Shown: piece by piece, positions 25,300-37,221 of the stretch
Numbering within the stretch: the stretch's first letter is position 1
Layout of the letters: each line of letters opens with the position of its first letter
DNA from: Glandiceps talaboti
Lineage: Eukaryota; Hemichordata; Enteropneusta; Spengelidae
Length of the DNA: 64,000 nt
Direction: 5' to 3'
NCBI RefSeq assembly: GCF_964340395.1
Contig: NC_135568.1
Coordinates: 19,178,710-19,242,709 of the forward strand
The notes under the pieces: model-generated
Told to the model about the DNA's origin: nothing
What the model saw: only the letters and a program-made list of their open reading frames with translations
Databases searched by the model: none
Position numbers and translations under genes: made by a program

Positions 25300-26440
25300 C
25301 TTTAGCCAATTTGATAACGTTACAGTCATGGACACAGTCTATCTGAGAGACATTCCTTACTGTTCACAAATACAGACATTTCTACTAGGCTACATCCATT
25401 TCGTAGGGTCTATGATCCATCTCAGACCGGTTGACCACTAGTGGTCTGAGGGTCATTGTCGCCCTGCTTGCATACGGAGTAAGTCGCCTACAAAGAGACA
25501 GTTGTGAAACCTGGGCTTACCTGAAATGCTAGTATAGTAGTATACACTAAAGATTTAACGCATCTGTGTTCAAATATCAGCAATAAATCGACTATTTAGT
25601 AATTTTACCTCGCCTTGGCTACAAAAGTACTAGTCCCAGTAATCCCGAAATCACAAGTTCAATCGTAAAATTTATGCCCAAGCGGACGCCCGATCAAATG
25701 TGGCGGAGTTTGTAAGGCGGGACTTTGAAATCAGTCGGAACTGGAAAAGTTCCGATTTCGACACCTTTTGTGATCGTACCAGCGACTACTATCGTCAAAA
25801 AGATGTAAAATGAGTACATATTCGACCGATTGCTAATATTTGATAGCTTTATAAAAAAAATTATATGTAATTATTTTGTTATTGGTGCGAAAGTATTTTG
25901 TTTTCGCACTCGCTATAGGACGGTTACTTTTCGTAGGACGGTGTTGAGCGAAACGCGTGCACCGTCTGCAAGCAGGACTGTGAGCCATGGTACAACATCT
26001 GAGCACAGACAAGGAACACAGTTTCTTGTCTGTGATGTGAGGTACAACTACTGACCATTATCGGATTGAGAGGTGTCAACGAGTTCCAGCAAGATGCTTA
26101 GTTTAGACAAACAAGTTTTATTTACACATAGCCCCAAAGCATAGGCTGGTGGCGTTATTCACCATATGGGTACAGGTGTAAGAAGGTGCTAAAAGGTGTT
26201 ACATTTAGCATCGGCAGAATTGTAATGACTACATGACCAATTTCATAATAGTAGATAATATGTAACAGAAAAAAAACTAATTACTTTCATATATAATATT
26301 CCCTGATCTTTCCATCTACAAAGCTGCAGAATTTTCTGTCATACCAAATATGCAATAGGAGTCATTACCAATTATTATCATCCTCCAATGAATGCATCCG
26401 TAGCCCCCCCCCCCCCCCCCCCCTTCCCCCTCCACTCAAA
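25300..26440. other. Intron stretch, nothing recognised; poly-C tract
   Basis: No exon was found. A run of about 20 C residues (26404-26423) is followed by TTCCCCCTCC. The plus-strand frame at 25830-26054 is not supported by any domain. Confidence 0.5.
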
Positions 26441-26469
26441 CACACACACATGATCTAGTTATTTCTCAC

Positions 26470-26561
26470 CTAAAGAACCTGTGTACATCATGAGTACTGC
26501 CAAGACTGGTACTACATTCATCAGCCACTTGTTCCAAAGCTGTCCAACGGAAATTTAAATC
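26470..26561 (-). CDS. Alpha-spectrin-like linker exon D1
   Basis: 92 bp, acceptor ATATACAG, donor GTGAGA. It reads DLNFRWTALEQVADECSTSL then GSTHDVHRFF plus two bases. Alpha-II spectrin has ELNERWRSLQQLAEERSQ and LGSAHEVQRFHR at the end of repeat 10, so this is the exon that normally follows the L exon. Here it lies between A1 and L2. Start phase 0 and end phase 2 fit both A-to-D and D-to-L splicing. Confidence 0.85.
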
Positions 26562-26769
26562 CTGTATATCAAATTTCAAAACATACACAACAGATTAGCA
26601 AGTGTTTTTTCAATGATTGTTATACATATACTAAATTGTCTTAATTCAACATAAAACACCAAATCACACTAGTTGTGCTAAAAAATGAAACGATAAAATG
26701 GAATGGAATGCCCACTAGTCAGCATACATGACATAACTTAACATAAGAAATGTACATGAATGACATTAC

Positions 26770-26910
26770 CTTGTTAGCACTATTGACGAGATTCAGGACA
26801 TAACCTTTCTTCATGGACGCCTCGCGAGGACTCTTCTCGACATAATCGTTCACGGCAAGTACACATTCCTTGCCTACCAGTACATCATTACCAATGGGGG
26901 CTTCTTGTTG
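26770..26910 (-). CDS. First-half SH3 exon A1 of alpha-spectrin-like gene
   Basis: 141 bp, 47 codons, phase 0 at both ends, acceptor TTTATGGTACAG and donor GTAATG. It begins [20 protein letters not shown] and ends NLVNSANK. Alpha-spectrin SH3 reads [20 protein letters not shown] and ends LLNSTNK just before DWWKVEV, so the exon covers the N-terminal beta strands and RT loop. The ALYDY motif is AVNDY in all nine copies. Position 37 is Tyr where spectrins have Asp (MKKGD). The identical protein sequence occurs in A7. Confidence 0.9.
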
Positions 26911-27539
26911 CTGTACCATAAACAATAAAGTAAGAATTTAGCAATGTGCTAACATATTTACAAACCTAATATTCTGGGAAATACTATATATACATGTACA
27001 TACAAAATTCAAGTCCTGTATATCAAATTTCAAAACATACACAACAGATTAGCAAGTGTTTTTTCAATTGTTATACATATACTGAATTGTCCTAATTCAA
27101 CATAAAACATCAAATCACACTATGAAATCCCTGTCTATATGACTCTTCTTAGACTGCAGTACACGCCAACTAACTATGTGTATATACATGTATACTCAAC
27201 ATTAATATTGAGAATGCCAAAATTCTGGTGGTCAAGCCACAGTGGTTTTAAAGGAGTGAAGGAGGCCGGCCATTCATACACATTTACATCTACATGTACA
27301 ACAATCTTCTAAAGAAATCCTAGTATGTCATCAGACGATCATGTCACCAGAGACAGAGTCAGAAAGCTCATGAAAATACAGAATTTTATCCAGAGTTTAA
27401 TATCATGTTCAAACTTTATTACTATATTCTCAATCATTAAAATCTTTGGTTTACAAAGTTTCATATGATTATATAGAATTCAAACATTGGGGTTTAAGAC
27501 CAAACTCAATTAAAATCATAGCATGGTACACTTGCTAAC

Positions 27540-27846
27540 CTGGATACAAGCAGCCACACACTGTACTTCATGACTACTTTCAACATGTATGGCAGTAGAA
27601 ATTTCAATAATTTCTGTCAGTGTGGCCTTATTGGCTGCCAAGTCCTTGGGGAAATCAGCAAATTTCTTCTGTTGACCATCCACTTGTCCCAAATCGTCAC
27701 CGACTTCAGAGGAGACAGTGATTGCCTCTTTATCATTCATCCAGACTAAGAGATCACGGACTTCACATCTCTGTATGTGTTGTTTGCATGAGTCTTCCAG
27801 ACAACGTTGTTTTCTTTTGTTAGCTGTCTCCAGCAAATGTGTGTAT
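27540..27846 (-). CDS. Alpha-spectrin-like repeat-10 exon, full form (L3)
   Basis: 307 bp: one base to complete a codon, then 102 codons; acceptor TTTCTGTTTAG, donor GTTAGC. It starts YTHLLETANKRKQRCLEDSC, has RDLLVWMNDKEAITVSSEVG and DDLGQVDGQQKKFADFPKDL in the middle, and ends VQCVAACIQ. This matches repeat 10 of alpha-II spectrin, including the Trp of helix A (LQQWINEKEA) and the LEQVEVLQKKFDDFQKDLKA segment. The register of a spectrin triple-helix repeat is kept. It sits between D2 and A1 in transcript order. Confidence 0.9.
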
Positions 27847-28109
27847 CTAAACAGAAATTAAACACATTTTAGTACTTTACTTTAGCCAATTTGATAATGT
27901 TACTGGTGTGTCAATATGTACAGAATTTGGTTTGTCAGATCTGATAGCTCATATTATATTCCCTAAACTTTCCATATACTACAAAGCTGTGGAATTTTCG
28001 GTCATACCAAATCATTAGCAACATATCATACTCTATCCTAGCTGGCTATCACTAATTCATCTACTCACTCATACACACACTTACAATCTACCCAAGAGTT
28101 ATTTCTCAC

Positions 28110-28201
28110 CTAAAGAACCTGTGTACATCATGAGCATTGCCAAGACTGGTACTACATTCATCAGCCACTTGTTCCAAAGCTGTCCAACGGAAATTTAAAT
28201 C
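28110..28201 (-). CDS. Alpha-spectrin-like linker exon D2
   Basis: As D1 with the same splice sites and phases; reads GNAHDV where D1 has GSTHDV. Identical to D3 in the next 3,313-bp block. Confidence 0.85.
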
Positions 28202-28405
28202 CTGTATATCAAATTTCAAAACATACACAACAGATTAGCAAGTGTTTTTTCAATGATTGTTATACATATACTAAATTGTCCTAATTCAACATAAAACACC
28301 AAATCACACTAGTTGTGCTAAAAAATGAAACGATAAAATGGAATGCCCACTAAGTCAGCATACATGACATAACTTAACATAAGAAATGTACATGAATGAC
28401 ATTAC

Positions 28406-28546
28406 CTTGTTAGCACTATTGATGAGGGTCAGGACATAACCTTTCTTCATGGACGCCTCGCGAGGACTCTTCTCGACATAATCGTTCACGGCAAGTACAC
28501 ATTCCTTGCCTACCAGTACATCATTACCAATGGGGGCTTCTTGTTG
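28406..28546 (-). CDS. First-half SH3 exon A2
   Basis: 47 codons, same splice sites as A1. It differs at the end, reading [11 protein letters not shown] instead of [11 protein letters not shown]; the Thr is also what vertebrate spectrin has (ILTLLNSTNK). Identical in protein to A4, 3,313 bp away. Confidence 0.9.
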
Positions 28547-28959
28547 CTGTACCATAAACAATATAGTAAGAATTTAGCAATGTGCTAACATATTTACAAA
28601 CCTAATATTCTGGGAAATACTATATATACATGTACATACAAAATTCAAGTCCTGTATATCAAATTTCAAAAAACATACACAACAGATTAGCAAGTATTTT
28701 TTCAATATACTGATATTTTCCTAATTCAACATAAAACACCAAATCATAGTATGAAAGCCATCTCTATATGGCTTCTATCACACTGCACACTCAAACAAAC
28801 TATATACTCAACATTAATATTGAGAATGCCAACATTCTGATGGTCCAGCCACAGTGGTTTTAAAGGGGTGAAGGAGGTCATAGATATACATTCACATGAA
28901 CATGTGACTATAGTACCCAAACCCTTAACAAGGAGTCAGAACATATATGGTCGATATAA

Positions 28960-29990
28960 TTATTGGTTAAGTGCATAGATTGAAAAGTGACTTAGTACAG
29001 TCTATAATAGTTTCTGGTGTTATTATATCCAACCATCTCTGCATTATCAGTCACCTCAATGTGGCGCTACCTCCTCCAATTATCACCATGAAGATGACAC
29101 AGAACATTCATAATGTTAATCACACTGTCCGCATGGAAGACCTTCACAGTATACTAGCTCCATCTGATCATTTAACAGCCTAGGATCTCGACATTAAACT
29201 CAAATGGTAAGTCATGCGCCAGTAAAGCCGCAGAGACTTTCATCTCGTCGAAGTGATCTTTGGTATAATTCTATAAACGACAGACTGAGAAGGCAAAACG
29301 ACAATGTCGTCATGCTGAGCACTTATGGCGAAAGACAAATTTGACAGTTCATAAACAATTATATCAGGATGCAAAGAACCACATAACAGATCTTCTACAT
29401 AATGCCAAAACTGACTACTTCAGCCAAAAAATCCCAGAGTCAATCAAGCAAGCAGATATTAGTGTGACTAATTTACTACTTCGTAAAGAAAAGAGTTCTC
29501 CCATTCCGACACTGTTTCCTCTCCTTGAATTGCCAAAACAGTTTGTATGTATGTATGTATGTATGTATGTATGTATGTATGTATGTTTGTATATAATTGT
29601 TTATGTGTGTGTATGTATGTATGTATGTATGTATGTTTGTATATAATTGTTTATGTGTATGTATGTATGTATGTATGTATGTATGTATGTATATGTATGT
29701 AGTATGTATGTATGTATGTATGTAGGTATGTATCTGTCTGTGTTCATGTGTTTTTTGACCCCAATGACACACCAATGGTAAGATCATTTTGACTTGAACA
29801 ATAATTTTCTCAACTAGACACCCGAGGTAATACATCTAGTAGTACCAAATATCATGGCGTGTGCGCACGCACGCATGCACGCACACATACACACACACCC
29901 ACACACACAGATTGACATACACAGACACAGACAGAGACACTTAGCAATGCCTATAACACTAATGAATCTTATCAGTTCAGTTGTGCTAAA
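28960..29990 (+). mobile_element. Y-unit insert 1: LINE fragment, TATG microsatellite, M tail
   Basis: 28990-29545 is a plus-strand CR1/L2-like fragment. It has SDHLCIISHLNVALPPPI (end of the endonuclease domain) and KQLYQDAKNHITDLLHNAKT plus IPTLFPLLELPKQF (the linker before reverse transcriptase), broken by stops and frameshifts. It ends abruptly in a TATG microsatellite (about 29545-29735). An M-element tail follows with a CA/CACG stretch, AGCAATGCCTATAACACTAA and CAGTTGTGCTAA. In gene orientation all of this lies inside the intron between A3 and A2, on the opposite strand. Confidence 0.8.
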
Positions 29991-30082
29991 AAAAAATGAA
30001 ACGATAAAATGGAATGGAATGCCCACTATAGTCAGCATACATGACATAACATAACATAAGAAATGTACAGGAATGACATTAC

Positions 30083-30223
30083 CTTGTTAGCACTATTGAC
30101 GAGATTCAGGACATAACCTTTCTTCATGGACGCCTCACAAGGACTCTCCTCGACATAATCGTTCACGGCAAGTACACATTCCTTGCCTACCAGTACATCA
30201 TTACCAATGGGTTCTTCTTGTTG
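30083..30223 (-). CDS. First-half SH3 exon A3
   Basis: 47 codons, intact splice sites. Variant residues: QQEEP at the start and VEESPCEAS in the RT loop (A1 has VEKSPREAS). Identical in protein to A5. Confidence 0.9.
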
Positions 30224-30852
30224 CTGTACCATAAACAATATAGTAAGAATTTAGCAATGTGCTAACATATTTACAAACCTAATATTCTGGAAAATACTAT
30301 ATATATACATGTACATACAAAATTCAAGTCCTGTATATCAAATTTCAAAACATACACAACAGATTAGCAAGTGTTTTTCCAATGATTGTTATACATATAC
30401 GGAATTGTCCTAATTCAACATAAAACATCAAATCACACTATGGAATCCCTGTCTATATGACTCTTCTTAGACTGTACACGCCAACTAACTATGTGTATAT
30501 ACATGTATACTCAACATTAATATTGAGAATGCCAAAATTCTGGTGGTCAAGCCACAGTGGTTTTAAAGGGGTGAAGGAGGCCGGCCATTCATACACATTT
30601 ACATCTACATGTACAACAATCTTCTAAAGAAATCCCAGTATGTCATCAGACGATTATGTCACCAGAGACAGAGTCAGAAAGCTCATGAAAATACAGAATT
30701 TTATCCAGAGTTTAATATCATGTTCAAACTTTATTACTATATTCTCAATCATTAAAATCTTTGGTTTACAAAGTTTCATATGATTATATAGAATTCAAAC
30801 ATTGGGGTTTAAGACCAAACTCAATTAATCATAGCATGGTACACTTGCTAAC

Positions 30853-31159
30853 CTGAATACAAGCAGCCACACACTGTACTTCATGACTACTTTCAACATG
30901 TATGGCAGTAGAAATTTCAATAATTTCTGTCAGTGTGGCCTTATTGGCTGCCAAGTCCTTGGGGAAATCAGCAAATTTCTTCTGTTGACCATCCACTTGT
31001 CCCAAATCGTCACCGACTTCAGAGGAGACAGTGATTGCCTCTTTATCATTCATCCAGACTAAGAGATCACGGACTTCACATCTCTGTATGTGTTGTTTGC
31101 ATGAGTCTTCCAGACAACGTTGTTTTCTTTTGTTAGCTGTCTCCAGCAAATGTGTGTAT
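30853..31159 (-). CDS. Alpha-spectrin-like repeat-10 exon, full form (L4)
   Basis: 102 codons with the same protein as L3. The last codons before the donor read ATTCAG instead of ATCCAG, a silent change. Intact acceptor and donor. Confidence 0.9.
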
Positions 31160-31422
31160 CTAAACAGAAATTAAACACATTTTAGTACTTTACTTTAGCC
31201 AATTTGATAATGTTACTGGTGTGTCAATATGTACAGAATTTGGTTTGTCAGATCTGATAGCTCATATTATATTCCCTAAACTTTCCATATACTACAAAGC
31301 TGTGGAATTTTCGGTCATACCAAATCATTAGCAACATATCATACTCTATCCTAGCTGGCTATCACTAATTCATCTACTCACTCATACACACACTTACAAT
31401 CTACCCAAGAGTTATTTCTCAC

Positions 31423-31514
31423 CTAAAGAACCTGTGTACATCATGAGCATTGCCAAGACTGGTACTACATTCATCAGCCACTTGTTCCAAAGCTGTCCAA
31501 CGGAAATTTAAATC
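31423..31514 (-). CDS. Alpha-spectrin-like linker exon D3
   Basis: 92 bp, same phases and splice sites as D1; identical in sequence to D2 by eye (GNAHDV). Confidence 0.85.
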
Positions 31515-31718
31515 CTGTATATCAAATTTCAAAACATACACAACAGATTAGCAAGTGTTTTTTCAATGATTGTTATACATATACTAAATTGTCCTAATTC
31601 AACATAAAACACCAAATCACACTAGTTGTGCTAAAAAATGAAACGATAAAATGGAATGCCCACTAAGTCAGCATACATGACATAACTTAACATAAGAAAT
31701 GTACATGAATGACATTAC

Positions 31719-31859
31719 CTTGTTAGCACTATTGATGAGGGTCAGGACATAACCTTTCTTCATGGACGCCTCGCGAGGACTCTTCTCGACATAATCGTTC
31801 ACGGCAAGTACACATTCCTTGCCTACCAGTACATCATTACCAATGGGGGCTTCTTGTTG
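31719..31859 (-). CDS. First-half SH3 exon A4
   Basis: Same protein as A2 (LTLINSANK), lying exactly 3,313 bp from it. Splice sites intact. Confidence 0.9.
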
Positions 31860-32272
31860 CTGTACCATAAACAATATAGTAAGAATTTAGCAATGTGCTA
31901 ACATATTTACAAACCTAATATTCTGGGAAATACTATATATACATGTACATACAAAATTCAAGTCCTGTATATCAAATTTCAAAAAACATACACAACAGAT
32001 TAGCAAGTATTTTTTCAATATACTGATATTTTCCTAATTCAACATAAAACACCAAATCATAGTATGAAAGCCATCTCTATATGGCTTCTATCACACTGCA
32101 CACTCAAACAAACTATATACTCAACATTAATATTGAGAATGCCAACATTCTGATGGTCCAGCCACAGTGGTTTTAAAGGGGTGAAGGAGGTCATAGATAT
32201 ACATTCACATGAACATGTGACTATAGTACCCAAACCCTTAACAAGGAGTCAGAACATATATGGTCGATATAA

Positions 32273-33303
32273 TTATTGGTTAAGTGCATAGATTGAAAAG
32301 TGACTTAGTACAGTCTATAATAGTTTCTGGTGTTATTATATCCAACCATCTCTGCATTATCAGTCACCTCAATGTGGCGCTACCTCCTCCAATTATCACC
32401 ATGAAGATGACACAGAACATTCATAATGTTAATCACACTGTCCGCATGGAAGACCTTCACAGTATACTAGCTCCATCTGATCATTTAACAGCCTAGGATC
32501 TCGACATTAAACTCAAATGGTAAGTCATGCGCCAGTAAAGCCGCAGAGACTTTCATCTCGTCGAAGTGATCTTTGGTATAATTCTATAAACGACAGACTG
32601 AGAAGGCAAAACGACAATGTCGTCATGCTGAGCACTTATGGCGAAAGACAAATTTGACAGTTCATAAACAATTATATCAGGATGCAAAGAACCACATAAC
32701 AGATCTTCTACATAATGCCAAAACTGACTACTTCAGCCAAAAAATCCCAGAGTCAATCAAGCAAGCAGATATTAGTGTGACTAATTTACTACTTCGTAAA
32801 GAAAAGAGTTCTCCCATTCCGACACTGTTTCCTCTCCTTGAATTGCCAAAACAGTTTGTATGTATGTATGTATGTATGTATGTATGTATGTATGTATGTT
32901 TGTATATAATTGTTTATGTGTGTGTATGTATGTATGTATGTATGTATGTTTGTATATAATTGTTTATGTGTATGTATGTATGTATGTATGTATGTATGTA
33001 TGTATATGTATGTAGTATGTATGTATGTATGTATGTAGGTATGTATCTGTCTGTGTTCATGTGTTTTTTGACCCCAATGACACACCAATGGTAAGATCAT
33101 TTTGACTTGAACAATAATTTTCTCAACTAGACACCCGAGGTAATACATCTAGTAGTACCAAATATCATGGCGTGTGCGCACGCACGCATGCACGCACACA
33201 TACACACACACCCACACACACAGATTGACATACACAGACACAGACAGAGACACTTAGCAATGCCTATAACACTAATGAATCTTATCAGTTCAGTTGTGCT
33301 AAA
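32273..33303 (+). mobile_element. Y-unit insert 2: LINE fragment, TATG microsatellite, M tail
   Basis: Copy of the 28960-29990 insert shifted by 3,313 bp. All open frames and even the microsatellite lengths coincide, so no difference from insert 1 was detected by eye. Confidence 0.85.
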
Positions 33304-33395
33304 AAAAAATGAAACGATAAAATGGAATGGAATGCCCACTATAGTCAGCATACATGACATAACATAACATAAGAAATGTACAGGAATGACATTAC

Positions 33396-33536
33396 CTTGT
33401 TAGCACTATTGACGAGATTCAGGACATAACCTTTCTTCATGGACGCCTCACAAGGACTCTCCTCGACATAATCGTTCACGGCAAGTACACATTCCTTGCC
33501 TACCAGTACATCATTACCAATGGGTTCTTCTTGTTG
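33396..33536 (-). CDS. First-half SH3 exon A5
   Basis: Same protein as A3 ([14 protein letters not shown]), exactly 3,313 bp away. Splice sites intact. Confidence 0.9.
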
Positions 33537-34165
33537 CTGTACCATAAACAATATAGTAAGAATTTAGCAATGTGCTAACATATTTACAAACCTAATATTC
33601 TGGAAAATACTATATATATACATGTACATACAAAATTCAAGTCCTGTATATCAAATTTCAAAACATACACAACAGATTAGCAAGTGTTTTTCCAATGATT
33701 GTTATACATATACGGAATTGTCCTAATTCAACATAAAACATCAAATCACACTATGGAATCCCTGTCTATATGACTCTTCTTAGACTGTACACGCCAACTA
33801 ACTATGTGTATATACATGTATACTCAACATTAATATTGAGAATGCCAAAATTCTGGTGGTCAAGCCACAGTGGTTTTAAAGGGGTGAAGGAGGCCGGCCA
33901 TTCATACACATTTACATCTACATGTACAACAATCTTCTAAAGAAATCCCAGTATGTCATCAGACGATTATGTCACCAGAGACAGAGTCAGAAAGCTCATG
34001 AAAATACAGAATTTTATCCAGAGTTTAATATCATGTTCAAACTTTATTACTATATTCTCAATCATTAAAATCTTTGGTTTACAAAGTTTCATATGATTAT
34101 ATAGAATTCAAACATTGGGGTTTAAGACCAAACTCAATTAATCATAGCATGGTACACTTGCTAAC

Positions 34166-34472
34166 CTGAATACAAGCAGCCACACACTGTACTTCATGAC
34201 TACTTTCAACATGTATGGCAGTAGAAATTTCAATAATTTCTGTCAGTGTGGCCTTATTGGCTGCCAAGTCCTTGGGGAAATCAGCAAATTTCTTCTGTTG
34301 ACCATCCACTTGTCCCAAATCGTCACCGACTTCAGAGGAGACAGTGATTGCCTCTTTATCATTCATCCAGACTAAGAGATCACGTACTTCACATCTCTGT
34401 ATGTGTTGTTTGCATGAGTCTTCCAGACAACGTTGTTTTCTATTGTTAGCTGTCTCCAGCAAATGTGTGTAT
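34166..34472 (-). CDS. Alpha-spectrin-like repeat-10 exon, full form (L5)
   Basis: 102 codons. Differs from L4 by NNRKQR instead of NKRKQR near the start, and by a GTACGT codon context at VRDLL that keeps the residues. This exon marks the end of the perfect 3,313-bp identity. Confidence 0.9.
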
Positions 34473-34733
34473 CTAAACAGAAATTAAACACATTTTAGTA
34501 CTTTACTTTAGCCAATTTGATAATGTTACTGGTGTGTCAATATGCACAGTATTTGGTTTGTCAGATCTGATAGCTCATATTAATTCCTAAACTTTCCATA
34601 TACTACAAAGCTGTGGAATTTTCGGTCATACCAAATCATTAGCAACATATCATACTCTATCCTAGCTGGCTATCACTAATTCATCTACTCACTCATACAC
34701 AAACTTACAATCTACCCAAGAGTTATTTCTCAC

Positions 34734-34825
34734 CTAAAGAACCTGTGTACATCATGAGCACTGCCAAGACTGGTACTACATTCATCAGCCACTTGTTCCA
34801 AAGCTGTCCAACGGAAATTTAAATC
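34734..34825 (-). CDS. Alpha-spectrin-like linker exon D4
   Basis: 92 bp with conserved splice sites; reads GSAHDV, which is closest to the family (GSAHEV). Confidence 0.85.
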
Positions 34826-35033
34826 CTGTATATCAAATTTCAAAACATACACAACAGATTAGCAAGTGTTTTTTCAATGATTGTTATACATATACTAAAT
34901 TGTCCTAATTCAACATAAAACACCAAATCACACTAGTTGTGCTAAAAAATGAAACGATAAAATGGAATGGAATGCCCACTAGTCAGCATACATGACATAA
35001 CATAACATAAGAAATGTACAGGAATGACATTAC

Positions 35034-35174
35034 CTTGTTAGCACTATTGACGAGATTCAGGACATATCCTTTCTTAATGGACACCTTGCGAGGACTCTTC
35101 TCGACATAATCGTTCACGGCAAGTACACATTCCTTGCCTACCAGTACATCATTACCAATGGGTTCTTCTTGTTG
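35034..35174 (-). CDS. First-half SH3 exon A6
   Basis: 47 codons. The most divergent copy: QQEEP at the start and [15 protein letters not shown] in the RT loop and next strand (E to K, A to V, M to I relative to A1). One silent change is also present in the Gly codon before Tyr37. Splice sites intact. Confidence 0.9.
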
Positions 35175-35800
35175 CTGTACCATAAACAATATAGTAAGAA
35201 TTTAGCAATGTGCTAACATATTTACAAACCTAATATTCTGGAAAATACTATATATATACATGTACATACAAAATTCAAGTCCTGTATATCAAATTTCAAA
35301 ACATACACAACAGATTAGCAAGTGTTTTTTCAATGATTGTTATACATATACGGAATTGTCCTAATTCAACATAAAACATCAAATCACACTATGAAATCCC
35401 TGTCTATATGACTCTTCTTAGACTGTACACGCCAACTAACTACATGTATATACTCAACATTAATATTGAGAATGCCAAAATTCTGGTGGTCAAGCCACAG
35501 TGGTTTTAAAGGGGTGAAGGAGGCCGGCCATTCATACACATTTACATCTACATGTACAACAATCTTCTAAAGAAATCCTAGTATGTCATCAGACGATCAT
35601 GTCACCTGCAGAGACACAGAGTCAGAAAGCTCATGAAAATACAGAATTTTATCCAGAGTTTAATATCATGTTCAAACTTTATTACTATATTCTCAATCAT
35701 TAAAATCTTTGGTTTACAAAGTTTCATATGATTATATAGAATTCAAACATTGGGGTTTAAGACCAAACTCAATTAATCATAGCATGGTACACTTGCTAAC

Positions 35801-36110
35801 CTGGATACAAGCAGCCACACACTGTACTTCATGACTACTTTCAACATGTATGGCAGTAGAAATTTCAATAATTTCTGTCAGTGTGGCCTTATTGTTGGCT
35901 GCCAAGTCCTTGGGGAAATCAGCAAATTTCTTCTGTTGACCATCCACTTGTCCCAAATCGTCACCGACTTCAGAGGAGACAGTGAAGGCCTCTTTATCAT
36001 TCATCCAGACTAAGAGATCACGTACTTCACATCTCTGTATGTGTTGTTTGCATGAGTCTTCCAGACAACGTTGTTTTCTATTGTTAGCTGTCTCCAGCAA
36101 ATGTGTGTAT
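35801..36110 (-). CDS. Alpha-spectrin-like repeat-10 exon, full form (L6)
   Basis: 310 bp, 103 codons: one extra Asn codon (LAANNKATL) compared with L3-L5, still in frame. It also reads EAFTVSS instead of EAITVSS, and NNRKQR like L5. Acceptor and donor intact. Confidence 0.9.
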
Positions 36111-36372
36111 CTAAACAGAAATTAAACACATTTAGTACTTTACTTTAGCCAATTTGATAATGTTACTGGTGTGTCAATATGCACAGTATTTGGTTTGTCA
36201 GATCTGATAGCTCATATTATATTCCCTAAACTTTCCATATACTACAAAGCTGTGGAATTTTCGGTCATACCAAATCATTAGCAACATATCATACTCTATC
36301 CTAGCTGGCTATCACTAATTCATCTACTCACTCATACACAAACTTACAATCTACCCAAGAGTTATTTCTCAC

Positions 36373-36464
36373 CTAAAGAACCTGTGTACATCATGAGCAC
36401 TGCCAAGACTGGTACTACATTCATCAGCCACTTGTTCCAAAGCTGTCCAACGGAAATTTAAATC
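36373..36464 (-). CDS. Alpha-spectrin-like linker exon D5
   Basis: 92 bp, reads GSAHDV as D4. Splice sites and phases conserved. Confidence 0.85.
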
Positions 36465-36669
36465 CTGTATATCAAATTTCAAAACATACACAACAGATTA
36501 GCAAGTGTTTTTTCAATGATTGTTATACATATACTAAATTGTCCTAATTCAACATAAAACATCAAATCACACTAGTTGTGCTAAAAAATGAAACAATAAA
36601 ATGGAATGGAATGCCAACTAGTCATACATGACATAACATAACATAAGAAATGTACAGGAATGACATTAC

Positions 36670-36810
36670 CTTGTTAGCACTATTGACGAGATTCAGGACA
36701 TAACCTTTCTTCATGGACGCCTCGCGAGGACTCTTCTCGACATAATCGTTCACGGCAAGTACACATTCCTTGCCTACCAGTACATCATTACCAATGGGGG
36801 CTTCTTGTTG
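36670..36810 (-). CDS. First-half SH3 exon A7
   Basis: Same protein as A1. The acceptor is TATGGTATAG rather than TATGGTACAG, so the AG is kept but the preceding base differs from all other copies. Confidence 0.88.
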
Positions 36811-37221
36811 CTATACCATAAACAATATAGTAAGAATTTAGCAATGTGCTAACATATTTACAAACCTAATATTCTGGGAAATACTATATATACATGTACA
36901 TACAAAATTTAAATCCTGTATATCAAATTTCAAAACATACACAACAAATTAGCAAGTATTTTTTCAATATACTGATATTTTCCTAATTCAACATAAAACA
37001 CCAAATCATAGTATGAAAGCCATCTCTATATGGCTTCTATCACACTGCACACTCAAACAAACTATATACTCAACATTAATATTGAGAATGCCAACATTCT
37101 GATGGTCCAGCCACAGTGGTTTTAAAGGGGTGAAGGAGGTCATAGATATACATTCACATGAACATGTGACTATAGTACCCAAACCCTTAACAAGGAGTCA
37201 GAACATATATGGTCGATATAA

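Noticed and set aside
26719-26925. Reading the A exon as a short protein starting MFMVQQQ
   Set aside because: The MFMV codons overlap the intron acceptor (TTTATGGTACAG). Homology to spectrin SH3 starts at QQ after the AG, so this is an internal exon, not a start codon.
27516-27836. Reading the L exon as a protein starting with Met at LETANK
   Set aside because: That codon is TTG, not ATG, and homology continues upstream (YTHLLE) to the acceptor.
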